A stretch of 10,406 bases of DNA from Thiobacillus sp. (GCA_003510325.1 DONB01000075.1:1616-12021), one strand, 5' to 3'. Counted from the first letter of the stretch, positions 1 through 6,940 are shown. Program-made: numbers and translations. Notes: generated from the letters alone by a model not told the origin.

Positions 1-1
1 C

Positions 2-1117
2 CAGCCGATGCACCGTGCGCAGTTCGAGTTTTGCCTGAAAAGCGCGATCGAGAACGAGGCCAATCTTCTGCTGCACCCGCAGGTGGGTGGGGATATTACC
101 GATGCGCCCGGCTATTTTGGTCTGGTGCGCAGTTTCCTCGCCATACGCGAACGCTTTCCCGCCGCCAGCACCCAGCTGTCGCTGTTGCCGGCGCCGCCGC
201 GCGAAGCCAGTGCCCTTGCCTTGCTGCTGCGTGCCATCGTGGCGCGCAACTATGGGTGCAGCGTGCTGATCGCGGGCGGCGAACATCTGTCAGACGGCAG
301 TTGCCGGCGCGGAGAAGACCTGACCCAAACGCACGCCGACCTGCCGGTAAAAGATCTGGCCGGAAAAATCGGCGTCAAGCTCATTCCCTATCCTCGCATG
401 GTGTACGTGGAGGATCGCGCCGAACACCTGCCGGAATCCGATGCACCCGAAGGTGCGCGTCTGCTGACGCTCTCCGGCGAGGAGTTCCGGCGCCGCATGC
501 GGATCGGGCTGAAGATTCCGGACTGGTACAGCTTCCCCGAAGTGCTGGCCGAACTGCACCGCCAGAGCCCGCCGCGCGAGCGCCAAGGCTTTACCGTGTT
601 CTTCACCGGCCTCTCCGGCGCAGGAAAATCCACCCTGGCGCGCGCACTCGCCGCGCGGCTGATGGAAATGGGCGGACGCTCGGTGACCTTGCTCGATGGC
701 GACATCGTGCGGCGTCATCTGTCGTCCGAACTGGGGTTTTCCAAGGCGCACCGCGACATCAACGTGCGGCGCATCGGCTTCGTAGCGAGCGAAATCACCA
801 AGAATCGCGGCATCGCCATTTGCGCTCCGATCGCACCCTACCGGCAGACGCGTCGCGACGTGCGCGCGATGATCGAGGCGGTCGGCGGTTTCATCGAGAT
901 TCATGTCGCCACCCCGATCGAGACCTGTGAGTCGCGCGATCGCAAGGGCTTGTATGCCAAGGCGCGGGCAGGGCTGATTCCGGAATTCACCGGCGTGTCC
1001 GATCCCTATGAGGTGCCGGAAAAATCGGAGCTCTCGATCGACACCACCGGCTTGGGAATCGACGAAGCCGTGCAGCAGATCCTTCTCAAACTGGAGCTTG
1101 AGGGCTACCTGCGCTGA
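2..1117 (+). CDS. cysC: Bifunctional-type ATP sulfurylase (degenerate)/adenylylsulfate kinase, 5'-truncated by the window edge
   Basis: APS kinase phosphorylates adenylylsulfate to PAPS with ATP in the cytoplasm during sulfate activation. The reading frame is already open at base 2 (Q-P before the Met at base 8), and the first residues align inside the ATP-sulfurylase family, so this is the C-terminal part of a longer protein. Counting from the Met at base 8, residues 1-190 are ATP-sulfurylase-like (HPQVGG, NYGC, VYVEDR, SGEEFRRR and SFPEVLAEL blocks). Residues 196-369 are a full-length APS kinase: P-loop GLSGAGKST at 201-209, DGD at 230-232, the INVRRIGF stretch, APYRQTRRDVR, and KGLYAKARAG followed by FTGVSDPYE. 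The kinase half looks intact. The sulfurylase half has altered active-site motifs: HRAQ instead of HxxH, and GGEH instead of GRDH. I therefore expect APS kinase activity, with sulfurylase activity doubtful. It ends at TGA and is convergent with the next gene. Confidence 0.9.
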   Translation, partial: QPMHRAQFEFCLKSAIENEANLLLHPQVGGDITDAPGYFGLVRSFLAIRERFPAASTQLSLLPAPPREASALALLLRAIVARNYGCSVLIAGGEHLSDGSCRRGEDLTQTHADLPVKDLAGKIGVKLIPYPRMVYVEDRAEHLPESDAPEGARLLTLSGEEFRRRMRIGLKIPDWYSFPEVLAELHRQSPPRERQGFTVFFTGLSGAGKSTLARALAARLMEMGGRSVTLLDGDIVRRHLSSELGFSKAHRDINVRRIGFVASEITKNRGIAICAPIAPYRQTRRDVRAMIEAVGGFIEIHVATPIETCESRDRKGLYAKARAGLIPEFTGVSDPYEVPEKSELSIDTTGLGIDEAVQQILLKLELEGYLR

Positions 1118-1198
1118 CCCGGTGCAGGCGTAAAAAAGCCGACGCTTTGCATCGCCTTATGCTCGGTTGATGGGTGGCCCTATATTGTTTTCATCGAT

Positions 1199-1213
1199 GC
1201 TGTCACTGACAGC
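1199..1213. repeat. Perfect 7-bp inverted repeat around a single central base
   Basis: GCTGTCA, one C, then TGACAGC form a 15-bp palindrome in the gap between the sulfate-activation gene and the terminator. It resembles a dimeric regulator site more than a terminator, because the loop is a single base and no T run follows. It lies downstream of both convergent genes, so no target promoter is apparent. The rest of 1118-1272 shows only a weak AAAGC/GCTTT hairpin near 1137-1148 and no credible ORF. Confidence 0.4.
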
Positions 1214-1272
1214 GTGAAGCTACCGGTTTGAAGCGTTTTGGGCCATGTGTGAAGAAACGCTCGACCCAAACA

Positions 1273-1303
1273 AAAACCCCTCACCTGAGGGGTGAGGGGT
1301 TTT
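1273..1303. terminator. Bidirectional intrinsic terminator between convergent genes
   Basis: AAAACCCCTCACC (1273-1285) pairs perfectly over 13 bp with GGTGAGGGGTTTT (1291-1303) around a 5-nt TGAGG loop. The stem carries a T run at its 3' side on the plus strand, and on the minus strand the T run continues past the stem (TTTTTGTTT). It sits about 155 bp after the cysC stop and 20 bp after the stop of the minus-strand PEP-CTERM gene, so it can end both transcripts. Its closeness to the latter suggests that is its main client. Confidence 0.85.
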
Positions 1304-1323
1304 GGGCAAAGCCGTTGGGTCTC

Positions 1324-2262
1324 TTACTTGGACTTGGCCTTGTTGCGGCGGCTCCATCCCAATCCCAGCAAGCCCATACCCATCAGGGCCAGGGTAGCAG
1401 GTTCCGGCACGGTACCGTTGCCACCGGTCGTATCGATGTTTTCCCCGAATACATAATAGTAGGTGAGTAATATCGACTCATCTGCAGCCAGATCGCCAAG
1501 CCGCCATGCCATGTTGATCGAGTCATCTTCAGCGCTGCTCGTGGTCCCGTCCCCGCCTGCCAGGACATAGTAGGGATCGAGATTGGAACAACAGCCCGGG
1601 CCGATCGCGGTATTGCGGTCGACAGGGTTGCCCTCGCCGTTGAGCAAGGCGATGGTCAGGCCAGTGTTAGCCCCGGCTGCGCCGACAAAATCGGCCATGC
1701 TGAACAGGGAATTCCCCCGCTGGTTGTCCGTTGCATAGCTGCCGTAGGTGTCCACGTCCGGATCGGGGTCTTCGGACCGGGCGAAAGCCGCATTCGTCAG
1801 GGCGCGACTCGAACTAATGGTGGTCTGTATGAGAATCCGCTCGTCCCCGATATTGAAGAAATACGAGTTGGTAACCGTGAGGGATCCGTTCGAGCCCGTC
1901 CACGTCGCGGCATTGTCATAGCCGTTGGCGGCCGCACCAACAAGAAGCGTGGGGGAAGTGGTTCCGAAATTGGAACTCCCGGCGTTACTGTTCTGTATGA
2001 AACCGGTCTCCGTGCTGTTGAAGCTGAAACCTTCGTGCGGGGTGCCGGGTGTCAGGTAGTCATCACCGGTGAAGGTCGAGGTGCCCGTGGGGTCATGAAG
2101 AATCCCCGGGCTGGTACTGCCATTGCTGCCCAGTGTGCCGTAATCGCTGATCCCGACCTTGAGATAATTACCGGTCAGGGTGAGGGGGGCGGCAAATGCC
2201 GAGCCGGCGATCCCCAAAACGCCCAGGCCGCACAACGCCATGGTTACTTTCTTTTTCATCAT
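1324..2262 (-). CDS. PEP-CTERM sorting domain protein, secreted
   Basis: This is an exported protein of unknown function that should be processed by an exosortase. From the chosen start it has 312 residues. A signal peptide (MMKKK followed by a hydrophobic core ending AGSAFA, residues 1-24) is followed by a Gly/Ser/Thr/Asn-rich body with a CC pair in GPGCCSNLD. The last 28 residues form a PEP-CTERM tail: VPEPATLALMG, a hydrophobic helix, then the basic end SRRNKAKSK. In this family the tail is cut near PEP and the protein is delivered to the cell surface or extracellular matrix. Start choice: a Met codon exists at 2268, but the Shine-Dalgarno AAGGGG (2270-2275) lies only 1 nt from it, against 7 nt from the ATG at 2262, so 2262 (or 2259) is preferred. 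It is monocistronic, with its own terminator and a sigma-54-type promoter. I do not recognise the body of the protein. Confidence 0.88.
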   Translation of the reverse strand: MMKKKVTMALCGLGVLGIAGSAFAAPLTLTGNYLKVGISDYGTLGSNGSTSPGILHDPTGTSTFTGDDYLTPGTPHEGFSFNSTETGFIQNSNAGSSNFGTTSPTLLVGAAANGYDNAATWTGSNGSLTVTNSYFFNIGDERILIQTTISSSRALTNAAFARSEDPDPDVDTYGSYATDNQRGNSLFSMADFVGAAGANTGLTIALLNGEGNPVDRNTAIGPGCCSNLDPYYVLAGGDGTTSSAEDDSINMAWRLGDLAADESILLTYYYVFGENIDTTGGNGTVPEPATLALMGMGLLGLGWSRRNKAKSK

Positions 2263-2367
2263 GACCATACCCCTTAGTAAATTTGAGTGAGCTTAACTTC
2301 GGTCGGCGTTCCCTCGCTGTTCTGGCTATGCGCCAGCACATCCGAGCAATTAAGCGCTTCCCGCAAC

Positions 2368-2414
2368 AAAAAATGGGGTCAGACGCTACGGGAGGCTTTT
2401 CCTGACAATTCCCC
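2368..2414 (-). terminator. Possible attenuator hairpin in the PEP-CTERM leader
   Basis: Read on the minus strand, GGGG, a 4-nt bulge and GTCAG (2414-2402) can pair with CTGACCCC (2382-2375) across a 19-nt loop, followed by A and six T (2373-2368). This resembles a weak intrinsic terminator inside the predicted leader of the PEP-CTERM gene. The long loop and bulge make it unstable. The same bases contain a TGGGGTCAGAC word of the sort seen near transposon remnants, so the hairpin may be incidental. Confidence 0.25.
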
Positions 2415-2453
2415 GCCCGATCATCCGCGCCCACACTTACTGAGCGATAAAAA

Positions 2454-2469
2454 GCATTAGCCGTGCCAA
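2454..2469 (-). promoter_or_regulatory. Sigma-54 (RpoN) promoter for the PEP-CTERM gene
   Basis: On the minus strand TTGGCACG, GCTA, ATGC matches the sigma-54 consensus TGGCACG-N4-TTGC at all but one base. The -24 GG (2467-2466) and -12 GC (2455-2454) are separated by exactly 10 nt, as required, and T-rich sequence follows. The start of transcription would be near 2442, giving a leader of about 180 nt before the ATG at 2262. Exosortase/PEP-CTERM loci are often linked to RpoN and a PrsK/PrsR-type two-component pair, so this fits the gene it faces. Confidence 0.7.
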
Positions 2470-2498
2470 GTCTTGGCGGGGGCGAGAAATGTGTTTTA

Positions 2499-2511
2499 GA
2501 TCAAATAATTA
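2499..2511. promoter_or_regulatory. IHF-like binding site upstream of the sigma-54 promoter
   Basis: GATCAAATAATTA fits the IHF consensus WATCAANNNNTTR at every position except the first. It lies in an AT-rich patch 32-44 bp upstream of the -24 element, where IHF commonly bends DNA to bring an enhancer-bound activator to sigma-54 polymerase. The remainder of the gene-free stretch 2263-2575 holds the leader, the sigma-54 site and two TGGGGTCA words. I could not identify an activator site. Confidence 0.45.
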
Positions 2512-2575
2512 TGAGGCCAGATCCGATTTCACTTCGCGGCCTTGGGGTCAAACTGTAAATTTTTCCGACACATGG

Positions 2576-3997
2576 TCATTCCCGGTCTGCAAGAAGACTT
2601 CCGGTGGCCATGCCCAGCACGCTGGCAATCAGTCCGACGAACTGCGGCGGCAGGGCCGCATCGGGGGCGATGAATTCCATCGCGATCCAGCTGCAGAATC
2701 CCAGCACGATGGACAATCCTGCCCCCAGGCTGTTGGCACGCCTCCAGTAGATGCCCGCGATCAGCGGCACGAAGGCGCAGGCCAGCGTCACCTTGTAGGC
2801 GTTTTCCACCATCTGGTGGATGCTGGTTTCGGATTCCAGCGACCACAGCGAATACAGCACCACCAGAAGGGTGAAGGCGACGACGACGCTACGGGTGATC
2901 CACAGCAGTTTCTTCTGGCTCATGCGGTGATGCGGCATGAATTCCTTGATGATGTTTTCCGAGATGGTGACCGACGGCGCCAGCAGGGTGCCGGATGCGG
3001 TCGACATGATGACCGACAGCAGGGCGCCGTAGAAAATGATCTGTGCGTAGAACGGCAGATGGGTCTTCACGAAAGTGGGCAGCACCAGTTGGGCGTCGTC
3101 GGCCAGAACGGCCGCGGTCATGGCCGGGTCGACCAGGGTGGCGGAATAGGTGAGGTAGATCGGCACCGCGGCGAACAGGAAATACAGCGAGCCGCCGATG
3201 ACCGTGCCCCATACCGCGATGCGCTCGGACTTGCCGGCGTTGGCGCGCTGGAACACGTCCTGCTGCGGAATCGATCCTAGCCCCATGGTGAGGAGGCCGG
3301 CGATGAAGGTGACGATCGCCGCCCACTCCAGCGGCGGCCAGAATTCAAACTTGCCGGCCGCGGCCGCGTGTTCCACGACCGGTGCGATGCCCCCCACTTC
3401 CGGCATGTCTCCCACCAGCTTGGCGATCCACAGCAGGCCGGCGACGATCACGGTCATCTGCACCAGGGTGGTCAGCGCCACCGACCACATGCCGCCGAAC
3501 AGCGTGTAGAGCATCACCACGGCGGCGCCGATCAGGATGCCCTCGGGCTGGGTGATCATGCCGTCGGACAGCACGTTGAACACCAGCCCCAGTGCCACCA
3601 CCTGCGCCGACACCCAGCCCAGGTAGGACAGCGCGATCGCCGCCGAAATCACCACCTCGACCGGGCGGTTGTAACGCTGGCGGAAGAAGTCGCCCAGGGT
3701 GATCAGCTTCATGCGGTACAGCGGGCGGGCGAAGAACAGGCCGAACAGGATCAGCGCGAGCGAGGCGCCGAAGGGATCGGAAATCGTGCCGCCGAGGTTC
3801 TCGTCGAGGAAGGTGGCCGGGATGCCGAGCACGGTTTCGGCGCCGAACCAGGTGGCGAACACCATGGCGATCACCACGACCATCGGCAGCGAGCGGCCGG
3901 CGGTGATGTAGTCGCTGGCGCTATGGACCCGGGTGGCGGCGTAGAGGCCGATGCCGATCGAGAGAACGAGGTAGAGCACAACGAAACCGATCAGCAT
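2576..3997 (-). CDS. Sodium:solute symporter (SSS) family transporter
   Basis: This is an inner-membrane secondary transporter that would couple substrate uptake to Na+ entry. The substrate cannot be told from the sequence. It has 473 residues and about 13 hydrophobic helices, the usual SSS topology with the LeuT fold. The first helix begins at residue 2, and DYITAGRSLP after it is typical of the family. SVIMSTASGTLLAPS, near residues 328-342, corresponds to the helix that supplies Ser/Thr ligands of the sodium site, and TLFGGMWSVALTT is another family block. The ATG at 3997 has an AAGGA Shine-Dalgarno with 6-nt spacing that begins inside the TAA stop of the upstream ubiB frame. The gap between the genes is only 9 nt, so it is probably the last gene of the ubi operon. 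No convincing terminator follows the stop. Functional annotation beyond the family would be guesswork. Confidence 0.9.
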   Translation of the reverse strand: MLIGFVVLYLVLSIGIGLYAATRVHSASDYITAGRSLPMVVVIAMVFATWFGAETVLGIPATFLDENLGGTISDPFGASLALILFGLFFARPLYRMKLITLGDFFRQRYNRPVEVVISAAIALSYLGWVSAQVVALGLVFNVLSDGMITQPEGILIGAAVVMLYTLFGGMWSVALTTLVQMTVIVAGLLWIAKLVGDMPEVGGIAPVVEHAAAAGKFEFWPPLEWAAIVTFIAGLLTMGLGSIPQQDVFQRANAGKSERIAVWGTVIGGSLYFLFAAVPIYLTYSATLVDPAMTAAVLADDAQLVLPTFVKTHLPFYAQIIFYGALLSVIMSTASGTLLAPSVTISENIIKEFMPHHRMSQKKLLWITRSVVVAFTLLVVLYSLWSLESETSIHQMVENAYKVTLACAFVPLIAGIYWRRANSLGAGLSIVLGFCSWIAMEFIAPDAALPPQFVGLIASVLGMATGSLLADRE

Positions 3998-4006
3998 GGC
4001 GAGTCC

Positions 4007-4456
4007 TTATCGCAGAATGAAATAGAGGGCGGTGGTGGTCAGAACGGCGAGCAGGCCGGCGATGACGCCGAGCCAGCGGTTGCGGGCGTGCTGCTGCTGC
4101 AGCATCAGGGTGAGGCCGGCTTCCAGCTGGTCCAGCCGGTTTTCGTTGAGCGCCTGGTGTGCCAGCCGCGGCAGTTGCGGCAGCAGCGCCGCCCACTTGG
4201 GCGCTTCGTTCTGGATGTTCTTAACCAGTGCGCGCCAGCCCATCTGCTCGTTCATCCAGCGCTCGAGGAAGGGCTTGGCGGTCTTCCACAGGTCGAGCTC
4301 CGGGTCAAGCTGGCGACCGAGGCCTTCGATGTTGAGCAGGGTTTTTTGCAACAACACCAGTTGCGGCTGGATTTCCACGTTGAAGCGGCGCGAGGCCTGG
4401 AACAGCTGCAGCAACACGCGGCCGAAGGATATCTCCTTCAGCGGGCGGTCGAACAC
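4007..4456 (-). CDS. ubiB: UbiB C-terminal fragment, in frame after the TGA
   Basis: These 149 residues continue UbiB in the same frame, two codons after the stop (GAG CCG precede the GTG at 4456). Conserved blocks are [53 protein letters not shown] and a C-terminal hydrophobic helix, [21 protein letters not shown], which would be the membrane anchor. E. coli UbiB has two such helices; only one is seen here. Independent translation from GTG 4456 is possible but has only a poor GAGAG Shine-Dalgarno. The preserved reading frame and conserved residues imply that any disabling mutation is recent, or that the TGA is read through. Confidence 0.8.
   Translation of the reverse strand: MFDRPLKEISFGRVLLQLFQASRRFNVEIQPQLVLLQKTLLNIEGLGRQLDPELDLWKTAKPFLERWMNEQMGWRALVKNIQNEAPKWAALLPQLPRLAHQALNENRLDQLEAGLTLMLQQQHARNRWLGVIAGLLAVLTTTALYFILR
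4421..4442 (-). other. Hairpin shortly downstream of the ubiB TGA
   Basis: In the mRNA sense, GCUGAAGGA pairs with UCCUUCGGC (9 bp, one G-U) around a GAUA tetraloop. The loop begins 29 nt after the TGA. A bacterial SECIS element is a stem-loop at about this distance with a G near the start of its apical loop, and this hairpin meets those loose criteria. It lacks the extended loop and bulged U known from E. coli SelB targets, and it lies in conserved LKEISFGR coding sequence, so it may be coincidental. Confidence 0.3.
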
Positions 4457-4462
4457 CGGCTC

Positions 4463-5533
4463 TCATACCGCGCGGACCGCGGCCTCGAGCTCGTCGATGC
4501 GGGTGTCGGCCGGCACCCAGCCGGATTCCAGGTGCGCCAGCGCCACGCCCTTGTAGTCGCGGCGGAAGAATGCGAGGAAATTGCGCGCGAGGTACTGCTT
4601 GTCGACCTCGGTGAGCGTGCCCATGATGCCGAAGTCGAGCGCGATGTACTGCTCGGAACCGGGGCGCACCAGGATGTTGCCGGGGTGCATGTCGGCGTGG
4701 AAAAAGCCGTCGCGGAACACCTGGGTGAAGAAAATTTCGACCCCGGTGGCGGCGAGCTTGGGGATGTCGACGCCGGATTCGCGCAGGCGCTCGATCTGGC
4801 TGACTGGGATGCCGCCCATACGGTCCATCACCATGACGTCGTGATCGCAGTAGTCCCAGTAGACTTCCGGCACCAGGAGCAGCGGCGAATCCTTGAAGTT
4901 GCGCCGCAGCTGCGAGCAGTTGGCGGCTTCGCGCATCAGGTCGAGCTCGTCCTCCAGGTGCTTCTCGAATTCCGCCACCACCTCGCGCGGGCGCAGCCGG
5001 CGGCCGTCGGCGAACAGCTTTTCGATCATGCCGGCAGCGGCATACAGCAGCGATACGTCGTGCGCGATCACCGGCGCGATGCCGGGGCGCAGCACTTTCA
5101 CCGCGACGGCGGTGCCGTCGTGCAGGCGCGCGAAATGCACCTGCGCCACCGAGGCGGACGCGACCGGGGTGACGTCGAATTCGGCGAATACTTCGGCCAG
5201 CGGCTTTTTATAAGCGGCTTCCAGCGTGGCGATGGCCTGGACGGACGGGAAGGGCGGTACCCGGTCCTGCAGCTGGGCGAGCTCGTCGGCGATGTCGAGC
5301 GGCACCAGGTCGCGGCGGGTGGAGAGCATCTGTCCGAACTTGACGAAAATCGGGCCCAGCGCCTCCAGTGCGCGCCGCAGCCGCACCCCGCGCGGCTCGG
5401 TCAGCGGTCGCCAGAACAGCGTGGCACGGAACAGCCAGCGCAGCGGGCGCACCCGCTCGTGGCCGAGGAAGAATTCCTCCAGCCCGAAGCGCAGGCCGAC
5501 GGTGAGGATGCGGGCGAGGCGCAGCAGCTTCAT
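4463..5533 (-). CDS. ubiB: UbiB N-terminal part, atypical kinase/ATPase domain
   Basis: UbiB/COQ8 proteins are atypical kinase-like ATPases needed for ubiquinone biosynthesis at the inner membrane, where they are thought to help extract lipid intermediates. This 356-residue piece carries all kinase-like signatures: the KxGQ motif (KFGQ, 65-68), the Ala-rich nucleotide loop (ASAS, 125-128), the VAVKV lysine (146), the acidic ELD motif (about 196-199), the catalytic loop HADMHPGN (279-286) and DFG (300-302). It begins with ATG at 5533, overlapping the ubiJ stop as ATGA, so the two are translationally coupled. It ends prematurely at TGA (4465-4463). The kinase fold is essentially complete, but the C-terminal helices and membrane anchor lie beyond the stop. 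Confidence 0.9.
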   Translation of the reverse strand: MKLLRLARILTVGLRFGLEEFFLGHERVRPLRWLFRATLFWRPLTEPRGVRLRRALEALGPIFVKFGQMLSTRRDLVPLDIADELAQLQDRVPPFPSVQAIATLEAAYKKPLAEVFAEFDVTPVASASVAQVHFARLHDGTAVAVKVLRPGIAPVIAHDVSLLYAAAGMIEKLFADGRRLRPREVVAEFEKHLEDELDLMREAANCSQLRRNFKDSPLLLVPEVYWDYCDHDVMVMDRMGGIPVSQIERLRESGVDIPKLAATGVEIFFTQVFRDGFFHADMHPGNILVRPGSEQYIALDFGIMGTLTEVDKQYLARNFLAFFRRDYKGVALAHLESGWVPADTRIDELEAAVRAV

Positions 5534-6135
5534 GCGGGTCGCGGCTGCGCGTCCTGTTCGGGTCGGCGGGTTTCCAGCACACGCAGCCGCGCGTCCAGCC
5601 GCGCCACATCGTCGGTGAGGGCATCCACGTCGTGGTTGAAGCGCGCCACATCGACACCGCGTGCCATCAACTCGGCTTCCTCGACCGCATATTCGCTGGC
5701 GTTGTGGCCGAGCGCGGAAAACATCTGTCCCAGGCTGACCAGAGCGTCGCGACCGAGGCCGTGCAGGCGATGCGCAGCGATATCGCCGACGATCGGCGCG
5801 AGGTCGGCTTCGACATCCCAGTCGAGTTGCCTGAATACCCGATCGAGCGTGGCGAGGAGCGCGGGGTCGCCGCTGTAGTCGGCGTCGCGCAGCGCCTCGC
5901 GGCCGAAAAACGGCAGACGGGTGAGGAGCGCGGCGGTGGGGCGGATGACGGCGTCGGGGCCGTCGACCACGGCCTCCGAAAAACAGCCGTCGTCGGCGAT
6001 GCGGAAATCAAGCTGCGTGAGCGTGAGATCGAAGCGCACGCTGCATCCGGCGTGACGGCACAGCGCCTCGCTGGCGCCGGGCGATTGCCGCAGCAGGTGG
6101 TTGAGGCTGCGCTCGAAAAGGGCTTCAGCGATCAA
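5530..6135 (-). CDS. ubiJ: UbiJ, SCP2-domain ubiquinone biosynthesis accessory factor
   Basis: UbiJ is a cytoplasmic lipid-binding accessory factor that, in E. coli, works with UbiK and the Ubi complex to present hydrophobic quinone intermediates. The call rests on the SCP2-like N-terminal half ([48 protein letters not shown]), the C-terminal predicted coiled region rich in Asp, Arg and Leu, and the ubiE-ubiJ-ubiB order seen in E. coli. The frame stays open far into ubiE, but homology begins just at the ubiE stop, and the only fitting codon is TTG at 6135, overlapping the ubiE TGA (TTGA). AAGGG lies 9 nt upstream. This gives 201 residues, the usual length. It ends in an ATGA overlap with ubiB. 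Confidence 0.82.
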   Translation of the reverse strand: MIAEALFERSLNHLLRQSPGASEALCRHAGCSVRFDLTLTQLDFRIADDGCFSEAVVDGPDAVIRPTAALLTRLPFFGREALRDADYSGDPALLATLDRVFRQLDWDVEADLAPIVGDIAAHRLHGLGRDALVSLGQMFSALGHNASEYAVEEAELMARGVDVARFNHDVDALTDDVARLDARLRVLETRRPEQDAQPRPA

Positions 6136-6866
6136 ACCTTGAAGCCCTTGTGCAGCGCGACCACGCCGGCCGTCAGGTTGTGATAGCTGACCTTGGCGAA
6201 GCCCGCCGCCTCCATCATGGCCTTCAGTTCGTCCTGCCCCGGGTGCATGCGGATCGACTCGGCGAGATACTGGTAGCTGTCGGCGTCCTTGGCGACCAGC
6301 TTGCCCATCAGCGGCAGCAGCTTGAAGGAATACAGGTCGTAGGCCGGTTCCAGCGGCTTCCATACCTTGGAGAATTCCAGCACCAGCAAACGACCGCCGG
6401 GTTTCAGCACGCGGTTCATCTCGGCCAGCGCCTGGTCCTTGTGCGTCATGTTGCGAAGGCCGAAGGCCACCGACACGCAATCGAAGTAATTGTCGGGGAA
6501 GGGCAGCCGCTCGCCGTCGCACTGCACCGTGGGCGGAGTCCTGCCCTCGTTCAGCATGCGGTCGCGACCTTCGCGCAACATGGAAAAGTTGATGTCGGTG
6601 AGCAGCACGGTGCCGGTCGCGCCGACTTCCTTCAGGAACAGCCGCGTCAGGTCGGCGGTGCCGCCGGCGACGTCGAGCACGCGCATCCCCGGCCGCAGGC
6701 CCGCCTGCGCCACGGCAAAACGCTTCCACAAGCGGTGCAGGCCGGCCGACATGAGGTCGTTCATGACGTCGTATTGCGCAGCGACGGAATGGAAGACCTC
6801 GGCCACCTTGGCGGCTTTTTCGGATTCGGCGACCTGCTTGTAGCCGAAATGGGTGGTTTTATCCAT
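6132..6866 (-). CDS. ubiE: UbiE, ubiquinone/menaquinone C-methyltransferase
   Basis: UbiE is the SAM-dependent methyltransferase that adds the ring C-methyl group to demethylated benzoquinol (and demethylmenaquinol) intermediates. Of 244 residues, 1-31 ([20 protein letters not shown]) match the E. coli N terminus closely. [17 protein letters not shown] follows, then the SAM motif [11 protein letters not shown] (about 64-74), [33 protein letters not shown] and [12 protein letters not shown]. The C terminus [12 protein letters not shown] is also diagnostic. The frame is open to an ATG at 6947, but the homology starts at 6866, so that start is used even though no good Shine-Dalgarno precedes it. 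It is the first gene of the ubiE-ubiJ-ubiB-symporter operon and diverges from phoB, whose Pho box lies in the shared intergenic region. Confidence 0.95.
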   Translation of the reverse strand: MDKTTHFGYKQVAESEKAAKVAEVFHSVAAQYDVMNDLMSAGLHRLWKRFAVAQAGLRPGMRVLDVAGGTADLTRLFLKEVGATGTVLLTDINFSMLREGRDRMLNEGRTPPTVQCDGERLPFPDNYFDCVSVAFGLRNMTHKDQALAEMNRVLKPGGRLLVLEFSKVWKPLEPAYDLYSFKLLPLMGKLVAKDADSYQYLAESIRMHPGQDELKAMMEAAGFAKVSYHNLTAGVVALHKGFKV

Positions 6867-6940
6867 GGCAGTGGGGATGAGCGAATCAGCCGGGAATTCT
6901 ACCAGTGCACGGGTTGGCGAGGGCTTCAACAGTCGGCTCG

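Larger units (their letters stand above)
4007..5533 (-). pseudogene. ubiB: ubiB with an in-frame TGA at codon 357 (whole locus)
   Basis: Reading one unbroken frame from the ATG at 5533 to the TAA at 4007 gives 508 residues and a full-length UbiB except for a TGA at 4465-4463. The frame is identical on both sides ([14 protein letters not shown]), so this is a base substitution and not an indel. From memory, homologues read RxVCEPxFxRPL here, so TGA stands for a Cys codon (TGC or TGT). If the stop is real, the product lacks the C-terminal 151 residues, including the conserved [11 protein letters not shown] and [10 protein letters not shown] blocks and the membrane anchor. Alternatives are a sequencing error, stop-codon readthrough, or selenocysteine insertion. 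The two halves are also listed separately. The frame overlaps ubiJ by 4 nt upstream. Confidence 0.75.

Noticed and set aside
1228..1470. 80-residue plus-strand frame through the terminator
   Set aside because: It crosses a strong terminator hairpin, is antisense to the PEP-CTERM tail and has no ribosome binding site.
2506..2575. Intrinsic terminator after the symporter gene
   Set aside because: Only a 5-bp AGGCC/GGCCT pairing with a 19-nt loop and no T run is present, which is too weak to call.
2489..3280. Plus-strand 263-residue frame over the symporter 3' end
   Set aside because: It is antisense to transmembrane segments of the symporter, and the composition (Gln/Gly/Arg/His rich) is that of a shadow frame.
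3368..5878. 836-codon plus-strand open frame
   Set aside because: It is antisense to the well-supported symporter, ubiB and ubiJ genes. Its product is a His/Gln/Glu/Arg-rich low-complexity string typical of shadow frames in GC-rich DNA, with no recognisable domain.
5530..6729. 399-residue version of UbiJ starting inside ubiE
   Set aside because: The extra N-terminal 198 residues are an out-of-frame reading of ubiE. UbiJ homology starts at the TTG at 6135.
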